Assembly: GCF_006716785.1 (NCBI RefSeq)
Contig: NZ_VFPQ01000001.1
Span: forward strand, 62,001-126,000
Direction of reading: 5' to 3'
From: Thermopolyspora flexuosa
GTDB lineage: Bacteria > Actinomycetota > Actinomycetes > Streptosporangiales > Streptosporangiaceae
DNA length: 64,000 nucleotides
Shown in pieces: positions 26,592 to 36,292 of this stretch (position 1 is its first letter; the number at the start of each line of letters is the position of its first letter). The notes beneath the pieces were generated by a model. It ran no database searches and was not told the origin of the DNA. It worked only from the letters and a program-made list of their open reading frames with translations. A program made the position numbers and the translations under genes.

Positions 26592-27470
26592 ATGAAGGTG
26601 ACGACGGACGAGAAGGAGCTGCTCGCGGGCCGGTTCGCCGAGCACCGCCCGCGGCTGACCGCGGTGGCCTACCGGATGCTGGGCTCGCTCAGCGAGGCGG
26701 AGGACGCGGTCCAGGAGGCGTGGCTGCGGCTGAGCCGCTCGGACGCGGCGGAGATCGACAACCTCGGCGGCTGGCTCACCACCGTGGTCGGCCGGATCTG
26801 CCTCGACATGCTGCGGTCGCGCGCCGCCCGGCGGGAGGAGCCGCTGCAGCAGGTGCGGCTGCCCGACCCGGTCGTGGCCGACGGCCTCGACCCGGAGCCC
26901 GCGGCGGTGCTCGCCGACTCGGTCGGCCTCGCCCTGCTCGTGGTGCTCGACACGCTCTCCCCGCCGGAACGCCTCGCGTTCGTGCTGCACGACATGTTCG
27001 GCGTGCCGTTCGCCGAGATCGCGCCGATCGTGGGCCGTACCCCGGCGACCACGAAGAAGCTCGCCTCCCGGGCCCGGATCCGGGTGCGCGACGCGGCCCC
27101 GGCCCCGGACGCCGACCTCGCCGAGCAGCGCCGCGTGGTCGACGCCTTCCTCGCCGCGGCCCGGGGCGGCGACTTCGACGCCCTGCTCGCCGTACTCGAT
27201 CCGGACGTCGAGCTCCGTGTCGACGAGGGGCCCGCGCTGCCGGGGCGGCGCGCCCGCGGCGCGGCGGACGTCGCCAGGTCGGCGATCATCGGCTCGCGCG
27301 ACGCCGGGGCGCCGCGTCACGTGCTCGTCAACGGGGTGGCCGGGATCCTCGAGACGAAGGACGGCCGGCCGGTCGCCCTGCTCGCGTTCACGGTCCGCGG
27401 CGGCCGGATCGCCACGATCGACATCCTCACCGACCCGGTACGGCTCGCGCGCCTCGCTCCGGCCCGGTAA
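26592..27470 (+). CDS. ECF41-family RNA polymerase sigma factor with SnoaL-like C-terminal domain
   Basis: The ATG at 26592 follows CAGGAG. Of 292 residues, the first 185 form sigma regions 2 (RLTAVAYRMLGSLSEAEDAV) and 4 (PERLAFVLHDMFGVPFAEIA), and the last 100 are a SnoaL-like (NTF2-fold) domain (VVDAFLAAARGGDFDALLAV). This fused form is characteristic of ECF41, where the C-terminal domain controls activity instead of an anti-sigma factor. The divergent FAD oxidoreductase is the probable target. Confidence 0.92.
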   Translation: MKVTTDEKELLAGRFAEHRPRLTAVAYRMLGSLSEAEDAVQEAWLRLSRSDAAEIDNLGGWLTTVVGRICLDMLRSRAARREEPLQQVRLPDPVVADGLDPEPAAVLADSVGLALLVVLDTLSPPERLAFVLHDMFGVPFAEIAPIVGRTPATTKKLASRARIRVRDAAPAPDADLAEQRRVVDAFLAAARGGDFDALLAVLDPDVELRVDEGPALPGRRARGAADVARSAIIGSRDAGAPRHVLVNGVAGILETKDGRPVALLAFTVRGGRIATIDILTDPVRLARLAPAR

Positions 27471-27630
27471 CCCGCCTGGCGGTTCTCGCCGCCCGGTGGC
27501 CTGCCGCCGGGCGGTGGGTCCGGCCGAGGCGTGCGGACGCCCGCCGGGCCGGCGGCCCGAGGCGACGGTGTGGGAAACCGGCCGGTCCGGGAAGAAGGCG
27601 GTTCACCCGGACGTTCCGGCGGGGCGCTGG

Positions 27631-28881
27631 TCAGGAGGAGGACTTCTCCGGAGGGCGGCCGGAGGACTCGGGGGAGGTGGCGAGGGGAAGCCGCAGCACG
27701 AAGCGGGCGCCGCTGGGGTGGTCGGCGGCGTAGAGGTGGCCGCCGTAGCCCTGGGCGATCTCGCGGGCGATGGACAGGCCGAAGCCGGATCCGCCGCGGT
27801 CCGCGGCCTCGGCGTCGCGGCGCCGGTAGAGGCGGTGGAAGATGCGCTCGCGGTCTTCGGGCGGGATGCCGGGGCCGTCGTCGATGACCTCGAGCACGGC
27901 GTCGGGCGGGTCGGCCGTCACCACGATCTCGATCTTGTTGGTGGTGTGCCGTTCCGCGTTGGCGATGAGGTTCGACAGCACCCGCGCGAGCCGTACCCGG
28001 GAGGCGCGGACCGGGGCCGGGCGCTCGAAGCGGGTGATCACGTTGCTCCCGGGCGGGTGGGACTCGAGCTCGTGCTCGACGAGCTCGGTGAGGTCGAACA
28101 GCTCCGGGGACGGCGGCTGGGCGGCGTACAGCCGGGCGAGGGTGAGCAGGTCGTTGACGATGGAGTTGAGCCGCTCGACGTCGCGGTACAGCTTGACCAG
28201 CGTCCGGCGCAGGTCGGCGTCGGGCTCGGAGAGCGCGACCTCGAGCTCGGTGAGCAGCGCGGTGATGGGGGTGCGCAGGTCGTGGGTGGCGTCGAAGAGG
28301 AACCGCTGCTGCTGCTCGATCGCCTCCTGGAGGGCCGACACGGTCTGCTGCTCCTGCCGGTAGGCGTGCTTGAGCCGGGCGCTCACGCTCGCGAGCTCCC
28401 GGGCCCGGGCGAAGATGTCGCGCTGCAGGTCGTCGGCCCGGACCTCGCCGTTCCCCTCGTGGTCGCCGCGCGCCTGCTCGACGAGCGAGGTGATGTCCAC
28501 GCACCGGTTGACGATGAAGCGTACGTTGCCGCTCTTGTCGAGCACGGGGGCGTTCACCAGGTGCCAGTACCGCTCCTCGTACTCGCCGGGCCGGTCGGAA
28601 CGTTCCACCTCGCGCCGCACGAGCGGCACCACGTCGGTGGTGCGCTTGGTGAGCACGCGCTCCAGCGAGGTGCGCACCGGCTCGAGCTCCCGCGCGTTCG
28701 ACCCGTTCGACACGCCGGGGAACGCGGCGAAGATGGGACGGCCGATCACCTCCTCCCTGCTGCGCCCCGTGGCCCGGAGATAGGCCTCGTTCGCGGCCGC
28801 CACGACGAGGTCCGGGGTCAGCACGACGAACGGGGCGAACAGCGAATTGAACACCGCTTCATAGTCCACGTTGGTCTGCAT
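27631..28881 (-). CDS. PAS-domain sensor histidine kinase
   Basis: The ATG at 28881 (MQTNVDYEAVF) follows GGGGTGAG; the frame continues upstream without a better start. The 416-residue soluble kinase has a PAS domain (about 10-140), a coiled-coil linker (150-185), a HisKA box with the phospho-acceptor in FLFDATHDLRTPITALLTEL, and an HATPase domain with NLIANAERHT, DDGPGIP and GGSGFGLSI. It lacks membrane segments, so it senses an internal signal. No response regulator gene adjoins it, making it an orphan kinase. Confidence 0.9.
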   Translation of the reverse strand: MQTNVDYEAVFNSLFAPFVVLTPDLVVAAANEAYLRATGRSREEVIGRPIFAAFPGVSNGSNARELEPVRTSLERVLTKRTTDVVPLVRREVERSDRPGEYEERYWHLVNAPVLDKSGNVRFIVNRCVDITSLVEQARGDHEGNGEVRADDLQRDIFARARELASVSARLKHAYRQEQQTVSALQEAIEQQQRFLFDATHDLRTPITALLTELEVALSEPDADLRRTLVKLYRDVERLNSIVNDLLTLARLYAAQPPSPELFDLTELVEHELESHPPGSNVITRFERPAPVRASRVRLARVLSNLIANAERHTTNKIEIVVTADPPDAVLEVIDDGPGIPPEDRERIFHRLYRRRDAEAADRGGSGFGLSIAREIAQGYGGHLYAADHPSGARFVLRLPLATSPESSGRPPEKSSS

Positions 28882-29951
28882 GACACTCACCCCCGACCAT
28901 CCGTACCCAGAATCGCCCATGTAGGTACATAGAGACCAATATCGGGACAACTCTCTCGGTCGGGTTCGGCTCTGCAACGGGCATCGGGACGATGGTCAAA
29001 CCCCTTTGCGCCGTCAAAGTTCGGCAAAGCCTGCGCCGCCCGCCGTCTCCGAAACCGCGCCGTCATCGGGAGATCGTGCCTTCGCTGCGACTCATCGGCG
29101 CCATGTTCGACGGTCGCCGGGAGCCCTCGCATCGGCAAAGACGCGGGGTGAGCCGCGAAGGTAGATCTTTTCCTCTCGGGTACGGCCGGCCTCGCTCACC
29201 TGTTCGCATTCCCGGTGCCGCCGGGCCGTGGCCGATCGTTCCGCGCCCGTGACCGGTGATCTTCGGAGGTGCATCGGCGCAGGTCGGGGGGTGTCACGCC
29301 GGGAGCGGTCCCCGGGCGCGCACAGGGGCGGCCGGTTCGCGGCCCGGGCCGGCCCGGCGGTGCGGACGATGTTTCCGGCTCGCTTTCCCCATCGGGCACG
29401 CCGGTGCCGGGAAACCGGATTCCGCGACGCCCAGGGAAACACCGTTCACGCTTGACGGCATCCGTGCAGGCGTTTCCACAAAGTATTTGACCGGCACCGC
29501 GACCCGTGTGAAGGCCGATCGGGGAATGCGCCGCCGGTACGGCCTCGGTGTCGCGAACGCCGGGCCGTACCGGCGATCGCGACGGCGGAACGCGCCAGCG
29601 ATGAAAGATGACCGCGCAATCGGTCCCCGCGATCACCGGCGAGCGGCCGATGCCGGAAATCGACACCGCCGTCCCGAATTCCGCTCGAATCCGGAACCAC
29701 CGGCCGAGCGGCAAGGACGACCATCCGGTGGACCGGGAGGCCCGCCAGGCGTTCCGACGGCTCCAGCCGGGCATCCGCTGCCCGAGTGGCCGCCCGGCCT
29801 GCGCCCGACCGACGCGCCGCAGGTGAACGCGATCGGCGGACTCGCCGAAATCCCTGGTCAGAGGGCGTCGCCGCCAGGCTTGACCTCAAGCGAAGTCGAG
29901 GTCGGAGACTGTCGGGCGTACCGGCCCGACGACGACAGGAGTCTGATCACG
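28882..29951. other. 1.07 kb region with no supported gene
   Basis: Frames here are open because of high GC but have arginine/proline-rich, non-conserved translations, poor codon periodicity and no ribosome sites. The stretch at 29230-29460 is very GC-rich and may fold strongly. No riboswitch, tRNA or transposon ends were recognised. Confidence 0.4.
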
Positions 29952-30926
29952 ATGCGTGCCATCCAGGTGCGGGAGTTCGGCGGCCCGGAGGTGCTGGAGC
30001 CGGTGGAGCTGCCGGATCCGGTCCCCGGACCCGGGCAGGTCGTGGTGGACGTGGCGGTGACCGACGTCATCTACCTCGACGTGATGCGGCGCTCCGGTCG
30101 GGCCGGGCCGGCCGCGCCCGCCCTGCCGTACGTGCCCGGCCGCGGGGGCGCCGGGCGGGTGCTCGCGGTGGGGGAGGGCGTGGACCCCGCGTGGGTGGGC
30201 CGCCGGGTGGTGGCGCGCACCGACGGCGGGTACGCCGAGCGCCTGCTCGCCGCCGAGGAGGAAATCGTCGAGGTGCCCGACGGGCTCGGCCTGCGGGAGG
30301 CGGCGGCCGTGCTGCACGACGGCGGCACCGCGGTCGGCCTGTTCGAGGCCACGCCCGCGGCCGCGCACGACTGGGTGCTCGTCACCGCCGCGGCCGGGGG
30401 AGCGGCCCACCTGCTGGTCCAGCTCGCGGGCGACGCCGGGGCCCGGGTGGTGGCCGCCGCCCGGGGGGAGCGGAAGCTCGCCATGCTCCGCGGCCTCGGC
30501 GTGGCGGCCGTGGTCGACTACTCCGAGCCGGGCTGGCCGGACCGGGTGCGCGCGGTGACCGGCGGCTCCGGCGTCGACCTCGTCTTCGACGGCGCGGGCG
30601 GCGAGTACGGCAGGGCCGCGTTCGACGCCGTGGCCGACGGCGGCCGGTTCGTCACGTACGGCTCGGCGGGCGGTGGCCTGACCGTGATCGACCCCGCCCA
30701 TGCCGCGGAACGGAACGTGACCGTGCACAACCCGCTGTTCGCCGGGCCGCCCCCGGACCCGGCGACCGCCCGCGCCCGCATCGCCCGGGCGCTCGAGCTC
30801 ACCGCCAAGGGCGTGCTCCGGCCGCACATCGGCGCGGTCCACCGCCTTGACCAGGCCGCCGAGGCGCACCGGGCACTCGAGGAACGACGTACCCTGGGCA
30901 GGGCGCTGCTGCTCGTCTCCGGCTGA
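29952..30926 (+). CDS. Zinc-free medium-chain dehydrogenase/quinone oxidoreductase
   Basis: From the ATG at 29952 (GGAG ten bases upstream) the product is 324 residues and begins MRAIQVREFGGPEVLEP, typical of quinone oxidoreductases. The Rossmann motif is VTAAAGGAAHLLVQLAG (about 142-158). The catalytic zinc ligands are absent. It reduces quinones or unsaturated carbonyls with NADPH. Similar in type to the gene at 16230 but clearly divergent. It stands alone between a non-coding region and citrate synthase. Confidence 0.87.
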   Translation: MRAIQVREFGGPEVLEPVELPDPVPGPGQVVVDVAVTDVIYLDVMRRSGRAGPAAPALPYVPGRGGAGRVLAVGEGVDPAWVGRRVVARTDGGYAERLLAAEEEIVEVPDGLGLREAAAVLHDGGTAVGLFEATPAAAHDWVLVTAAAGGAAHLLVQLAGDAGARVVAAARGERKLAMLRGLGVAAVVDYSEPGWPDRVRAVTGGSGVDLVFDGAGGEYGRAAFDAVADGGRFVTYGSAGGGLTVIDPAHAAERNVTVHNPLFAGPPPDPATARARIARALELTAKGVLRPHIGAVHRLDQAAEAHRALEERRTLGRALLLVSG

Positions 30927-31062
30927 TCGCACGCCGCTCCGGCGGGCCGGTCACGCCGGGCGCGACGGGGCGGCGGCGCCGGGCCTCCGGAATCCCTGCG
31001 GGACCGGGGATTTTGTTCCGTACCGGGGGTGCTGACAGCCGTTGTTACCGGCACTGGGACAC

Positions 31063-31088
31063 TACGTGGGAAAAGGTTTGCCCACGTA
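31063..31088 (+). promoter_or_regulatory. Hairpin in the citrate synthase leader
   Basis: TACGTGGG (31063-31070) and CCCACGTA (31081-31088) are perfect eight-base arms around a ten-base loop. Directly after it TGTCCG and CGGACA (31094-31107) form a second inverted repeat. They lie 56-100 bases before the ATG and may be an operator or a leader structure. Confidence 0.4.
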
Positions 31089-31162
31089 CGAGTTGTCCGT
31101 TCGGACAGTCCACAAGATGTCCAGACGGGCTTCGTCCTACGGCCGGTAAAGAGGAGACCGAG

Positions 31163-32497
<1,335 letters not shown>

Positions 32498-32515
32498 TCC
32501 GGGCGTTTCCCTCGC

Positions 32516-32559
32516 CCCTGGGGGCCGGTTCTGTGGGTGCACAGGACCGGCCCCCAGGG
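32516..32559 (+). terminator. Terminator after citrate synthase
   Basis: CCCTGGGGGCCGGT and ACCGGCCCCCAGGG pair over 14 bases, with an inner CTGTG/CACAG stem, making an almost continuous 20-base-pair hairpin followed by CTCTTTCC. Confidence 0.85.
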
Positions 32560-32669
32560 CTCTTTCCGGGCGCCTCCGCCGCGTCGGCTCCCTCCGCCGT
32601 CCGCCGATCCGCGTGCCCGCCCCGGTTCGCGGGTAACGGACGGGGACAGGTGCGACAGGAAGGGGAGGC

Positions 32670-33980
32670 ATGGCGAGGCGAACGCCCGTCGGTCCGGCCG
32701 GCCTGGGCGGCGAGACCGGCCCCGCGGACGACGACCCGCCGCGGCCGCCGGAGCCGGAGCCGCACGAGGAGGCCGGGCCGTACCGCCGGTCGGCCATGCT
32801 GCTCGACGCCGCGCTGGAGATCGGCGCGGAGCTCGACCTCAACACGGTCCTGGGCACCATCGTCGACGTGTCGATGCGGGTGGTGCCGTCCCGGTACGGC
32901 GCGCTCGGCGTGCTCGACGAGTCGGGCGGGTTCAGCGCGATGATCAGCCGCGGGTACTGCTCGGACCGGTCGGCGGCGCGCGGCGAGGAGATGCCGCACG
33001 GCACCGGGCTGCTCGGCGAGCTGGTGCGCGATCCCCGGCCGCTGCGGCTGGACGACCTGTCCACCCATCCGGGCTCGGCCGGGTTCCCCGAGGACCACCC
33101 GGTGATGACGTCCCTGCTCGGCGTGCCGATCGAGGTGCGCACGACGGTCTACGGCAACCTCTACCTCGCCGACAAGATCGGCGGGCCGTACACGCAGGAG
33201 GACGAGGACATCCTGATCGCGCTCGCCCGGGTGGCGGGCGTGGCGATCGAGAACGCGCACCTGTACCGGCGGCTGCGGCGCATCACCGAGGACTTCCAGC
33301 GGCGGCTGCTCCCGCCCATGCCGCAGGTCGAGGGCTGGGAGCTGGAGAGCCGCTACCTGCCCGCCACCCGGCTGCCGAACATCGGCGGCGACTGGTACGA
33401 CCTGTTCCAGCTGCCCGACGGGGCGGCCTGCCTCGCGGTCGGCGACGTGATGGGCCACGACGCGCGCGCCGCCAACACGATGGCCCAGATCAGCAACATG
33501 CTCCGGGTCGTCGCCTACTACCGGCGGGAGCCGCCGAGCGACGTCCTGCACGACCTCGACCGGGCCCTGCACGACCTGCACGGCGGCCCGATGGCCACCG
33601 TGCTCCTCGCCCGCGTGGAGCCGTCCGCCTCCGGCGCCGCCCTGCTGCGCTGGGCGAGCGCGGGCCATCTGCCGCCGCTGCTCATCGTCCCCGGCGAGCG
33701 GGCCCGGTTCCTGCGCACCGAGCCCGGCCTGCCGCTCGGCGTCGACTTCGCCGTGCCCCGCCCCGACCACCACACCGAGCTTCCCGCGGGCGCCGCCGTA
33801 CTGCTCTACACCGACGGCCTCGTCGAGCACCACGACCTCCACCTCGACGACGGCATGCGCAGGCTCGCCGACATCGCCACCGCCCACGCCGACGCCCCCC
33901 TGGCCCGGCTGTGCGACGCCCTCCTCGACGCCACCTTCGACGACGACGTCACCCTCCTCGCCGTCCGCTCCCGCCCCTGA
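32670..33980 (+). CDS. GAF-domain PP2C-type (SpoIIE-like) serine phosphatase
   Basis: The 436-residue protein starts after AGGAAGGGGAGG. After a disordered acidic N-terminus (1-40) comes a GAF domain (about 45-195) and then a SpoIIE/PP2C phosphatase domain with the metal-binding GGDWYDLF (about 238) and VGDVMGHDARAA (about 258) motifs and the late DDDVTLLAV. Such proteins dephosphorylate anti-sigma-factor antagonists to control stress sigma factors. Many Streptosporangiaceae have dozens; the partner is not encoded nearby. Confidence 0.92.
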   Translation: MARRTPVGPAGLGGETGPADDDPPRPPEPEPHEEAGPYRRSAMLLDAALEIGAELDLNTVLGTIVDVSMRVVPSRYGALGVLDESGGFSAMISRGYCSDRSAARGEEMPHGTGLLGELVRDPRPLRLDDLSTHPGSAGFPEDHPVMTSLLGVPIEVRTTVYGNLYLADKIGGPYTQEDEDILIALARVAGVAIENAHLYRRLRRITEDFQRRLLPPMPQVEGWELESRYLPATRLPNIGGDWYDLFQLPDGAACLAVGDVMGHDARAANTMAQISNMLRVVAYYRREPPSDVLHDLDRALHDLHGGPMATVLLARVEPSASGAALLRWASAGHLPPLLIVPGERARFLRTEPGLPLGVDFAVPRPDHHTELPAGAAVLLYTDGLVEHHDLHLDDGMRRLADIATAHADAPLARLCDALLDATFDDDVTLLAVRSRP

Positions 33981-34175
33981 CCTGCGGTACGGCTCGCGCC
34001 GCGCCGTGGCGGCCCGGGCGACGGGATCGGTCATTTGTCGTAGTGCAGTGTGCCTCGTTGCCGGACGAGATCCGGGTCCGCGGTCGGCTCTACTGGGACG
34101 TGGCGGTGCCGGGGGCACCGCGGGCCCGGGCGGCGAGGCCTGGGCCGGGGCACCGGAGCAGGAGGATGTGACGTC

Positions 34176-35531
34176 GTGGGTGCTGAAAGTCTTGAGGCGG
34201 CGATCCAACGTGCGGGATCCGTGGTCGAGCTGCTGCGGAACTCGCCGGCCCGGCCGCACGCCTTCCCGGTGACGCCGGAGTTCACCAACTGGCGCTCCGA
34301 GCAGCAGGCGTGGCGGAAGACGTGTGCGCTGCTCGATCAGTCGCACCACATGACCGATCTCTACATCAGCGGCAAGGACACCCTGCGGCTGCTGTCCGAC
34401 TTCGGCGTCAACACCTTCAAGAACTTCACGCCGGGCAAGGCGAAGCAGTACGTCGCGGTCAACAAGGACGGGTACCTCATCGGCGACGCCATCCTCTTCC
34501 ACCTCGAGGAGAACCTCGTCGACGTCGTCGGCCACGTGACCGTGCCGAACTGGCTCGAGTACCACGCCAAGGCCGGCGGTTACGACGTGACGATCGAGCG
34601 CGACCCGAACTCGGTCGAGCGCCCGGCCGGGCAGCCGCCGAGGCTCTACCGGTACGAGCTGCAGGGCCCGACCGCGGTGCGGCTGCTGGAGAAGGTCACC
34701 GGTGGCCCGCTGCCGCAGGTGAAGTTCTTCAACATGACCGAGCTCACCATCGCCGGCCGCAAGGTGCGGGCGCTGCGGCACGGCATGGCCGGGCAGCCCG
34801 GGTTCGAGGTGTTCGGCCCGTGGGAGGACGGCGAGGCCGTGCTCGAGGCGCTGCTCGAGGCCGGCAAGGAGTTCGGGCTCGTGCGGGCCGGCGCCAAGGC
34901 GTACTCGACGGCGAACCTCGAGTCGGGCTGGATCCCGACCGCGGTCCCCGCGATCTTCGGCCCGGAGGAGCGGGAGTACCGGGAGTGGCTGCCGCTCGCC
35001 CAGGTCGGCTCGCTCGGCGGCAGCTTCGTCTCCGACGACATCACCGACTACTACGTCACGCCGTACGACATCGGCTACGGCCACATCGTCAAGTTCGACC
35101 ACGACTTCCTCGGCCGCGAGGCCCTGGAGCGCATGGCCGGCGAGGCACGCCGTACCAAGGTGACGCTGGTGTGGAACCCGGACGACCTCGCCGCCGCGCA
35201 GCGCACGCTGTACGAGGACGGCGTCCCGGCCAAGTACCTCGAGTTCCCCAAGAGCCGCTACGCCTTCTACCAGGTCGACGCGGTGCAGAAGGACGGGAGG
35301 CTCGTCGGCCTCTCGCTCGACGTCGGCTACATCGCCAACGAGCACGCGTACGTGTCGCTCGCCACGGTCGACCGTGACCTGGCCGAGCCGGGCACCGAGG
35401 TCACCGTGCTGTGGGGCGAGGAGCCGAACACGGCCAAGCCGGCCGTCGAGCCGCACCGCCAGGTCGCGATCCGCGCGACGGTCGCGCCCGCCCCGTTCGT
35501 GCAGGAGGTGCGGGAGCACTACCGCAAGTGA
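34176..35531 (+). CDS. LigM-like aromatic O-demethylase (GcvT/aminomethyltransferase fold)
   Basis: The GTG at 34176 is preceded by AGGAGG ten bases upstream and gives 451 residues. The protein belongs to the T-protein (GcvT) superfamily and in length and in segments such as DQSHHMTDLYISGKD and YVTPYDIGYGHIVKFDHDF matches the LigM/DesA group, which moves the methyl group of vanillate, 3-O-methylgallate or syringate to tetrahydrofolate. It shares these features rather than those of glycine-cleavage T-protein, and no gcvH or gcvP is nearby. A gallate dioxygenase gene 20 kb downstream would act on the demethylated product of 3-O-methylgallate. The substrate is inferred. Confidence 0.8.
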   Translation: MGAESLEAAIQRAGSVVELLRNSPARPHAFPVTPEFTNWRSEQQAWRKTCALLDQSHHMTDLYISGKDTLRLLSDFGVNTFKNFTPGKAKQYVAVNKDGYLIGDAILFHLEENLVDVVGHVTVPNWLEYHAKAGGYDVTIERDPNSVERPAGQPPRLYRYELQGPTAVRLLEKVTGGPLPQVKFFNMTELTIAGRKVRALRHGMAGQPGFEVFGPWEDGEAVLEALLEAGKEFGLVRAGAKAYSTANLESGWIPTAVPAIFGPEEREYREWLPLAQVGSLGGSFVSDDITDYYVTPYDIGYGHIVKFDHDFLGREALERMAGEARRTKVTLVWNPDDLAAAQRTLYEDGVPAKYLEFPKSRYAFYQVDAVQKDGRLVGLSLDVGYIANEHAYVSLATVDRDLAEPGTEVTVLWGEEPNTAKPAVEPHRQVAIRATVAPAPFVQEVREHYRK

Positions 35532-35558
35532 CCGAACGGGGGCGTGGCCCCCGGGACC

Positions 35559-35602
35559 GGGGCCGGTCGGCACTCTCCCGCCCGCACTCGCCGACCGGCC
35601 CC
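35559..35602. terminator. Bidirectional terminator between convergent genes
   Basis: GGGGCCGGTCGGC (35559-35571) and GCCGACCGGCCCC (35590-35602) are perfect 13-base arms around an 18-base loop, between the O-demethylase gene and the convergent response regulator. Confidence 0.75.
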
Positions 35603-35608
35603 CACCGG

Positions 35609-36292
35609 TCACGGATCCTCGGGCGGCGGCGGCGCCAGACCCTCCCGTACGGCCACCAGGGCCGCCTGGGTCCGGGAGGTGAGGCGCAGCTTGCGCAGCA
35701 CGTTGCTGACGTGCGTGCGCGCGGTACGCTCGCTGATCACCAGCTCGTCGGCGATCTCCCGGTTGGTACGGCCACCGGCGATCAGGGTGAGGACGGCCCG
35801 CTCCCGCTCGGTGAGCGCGCTCACCCCGCTGGGCGCGATCATCTCCCGGGTGAGGCGCCGGGCGACGGCCGGGTCGAGGAACGTCTCGTCGCGCGCGGCG
35901 GCGCGGATCGCCGAGGCGACCTCGTTCGGCCCCACGCTCTTGAGCAGGTAGCCGGACGCGCCGTTGCCGAGCGCGGCGTGCACCCGCTCGATCTCGCCGA
36001 AGCTCGTCAGGATCACCACCTTGACGTCCGGGTACTCCTGGGTGATCCGTCCGGTGGTCGCCACGCCGTCGAGCCGGGGCATGAGCAGGTCGAGCAGGAC
36101 GACGTCCGGCGCCTCCCCGTGGGCGGACATCTTCCGCAGCAGGGCGAGGGCCTCCTCGCCGTCCTCCGCCTCGGCCACGACCTCCATGTCGTCGAGCACC
36201 TCGAGGTACGCGCGCAGGCCGCGGCGCACGACCGCGTGGTCGTCGACGATCAGCACGCGGATCCGCCTCGGGGTCTCCTCTGTGGTGTTCAC
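35609..36292 (-). CDS. LuxR/NarL-family response regulator
   Basis: The GTG at 36292 overlaps the stop of the kinase gene (GTGA) and gives 227 residues. The receiver has VDDHAVVRRG, the phospho-acceptor Asp in VVLLDLLMPRLDG and Lys in YLLKSVGPNE; the C-terminal helix-turn-helix is LTERERAVLTLIAGGRTNREI. It forms a two-component pair with the soluble kinase. The frame stays open far upstream by chance only, opposite the kinase gene's coding frame. Confidence 0.95.
   Translation of the reverse strand: MNTTEETPRRIRVLIVDDHAVVRRGLRAYLEVLDDMEVVAEAEDGEEALALLRKMSAHGEAPDVVLLDLLMPRLDGVATTGRITQEYPDVKVVILTSFGEIERVHAALGNGASGYLLKSVGPNEVASAIRAAARDETFLDPAVARRLTREMIAPSGVSALTERERAVLTLIAGGRTNREIADELVISERTARTHVSNVLRKLRLTSRTQAALVAVREGLAPPPPEDP

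Noticed and set aside
29230-29460. Possible cobalamin-type riboswitch in the GC-rich gap
   Set aside because: No recognisable B12-box or other conserved riboswitch core could be found by reading, and the downstream gene is not a cobalamin gene.
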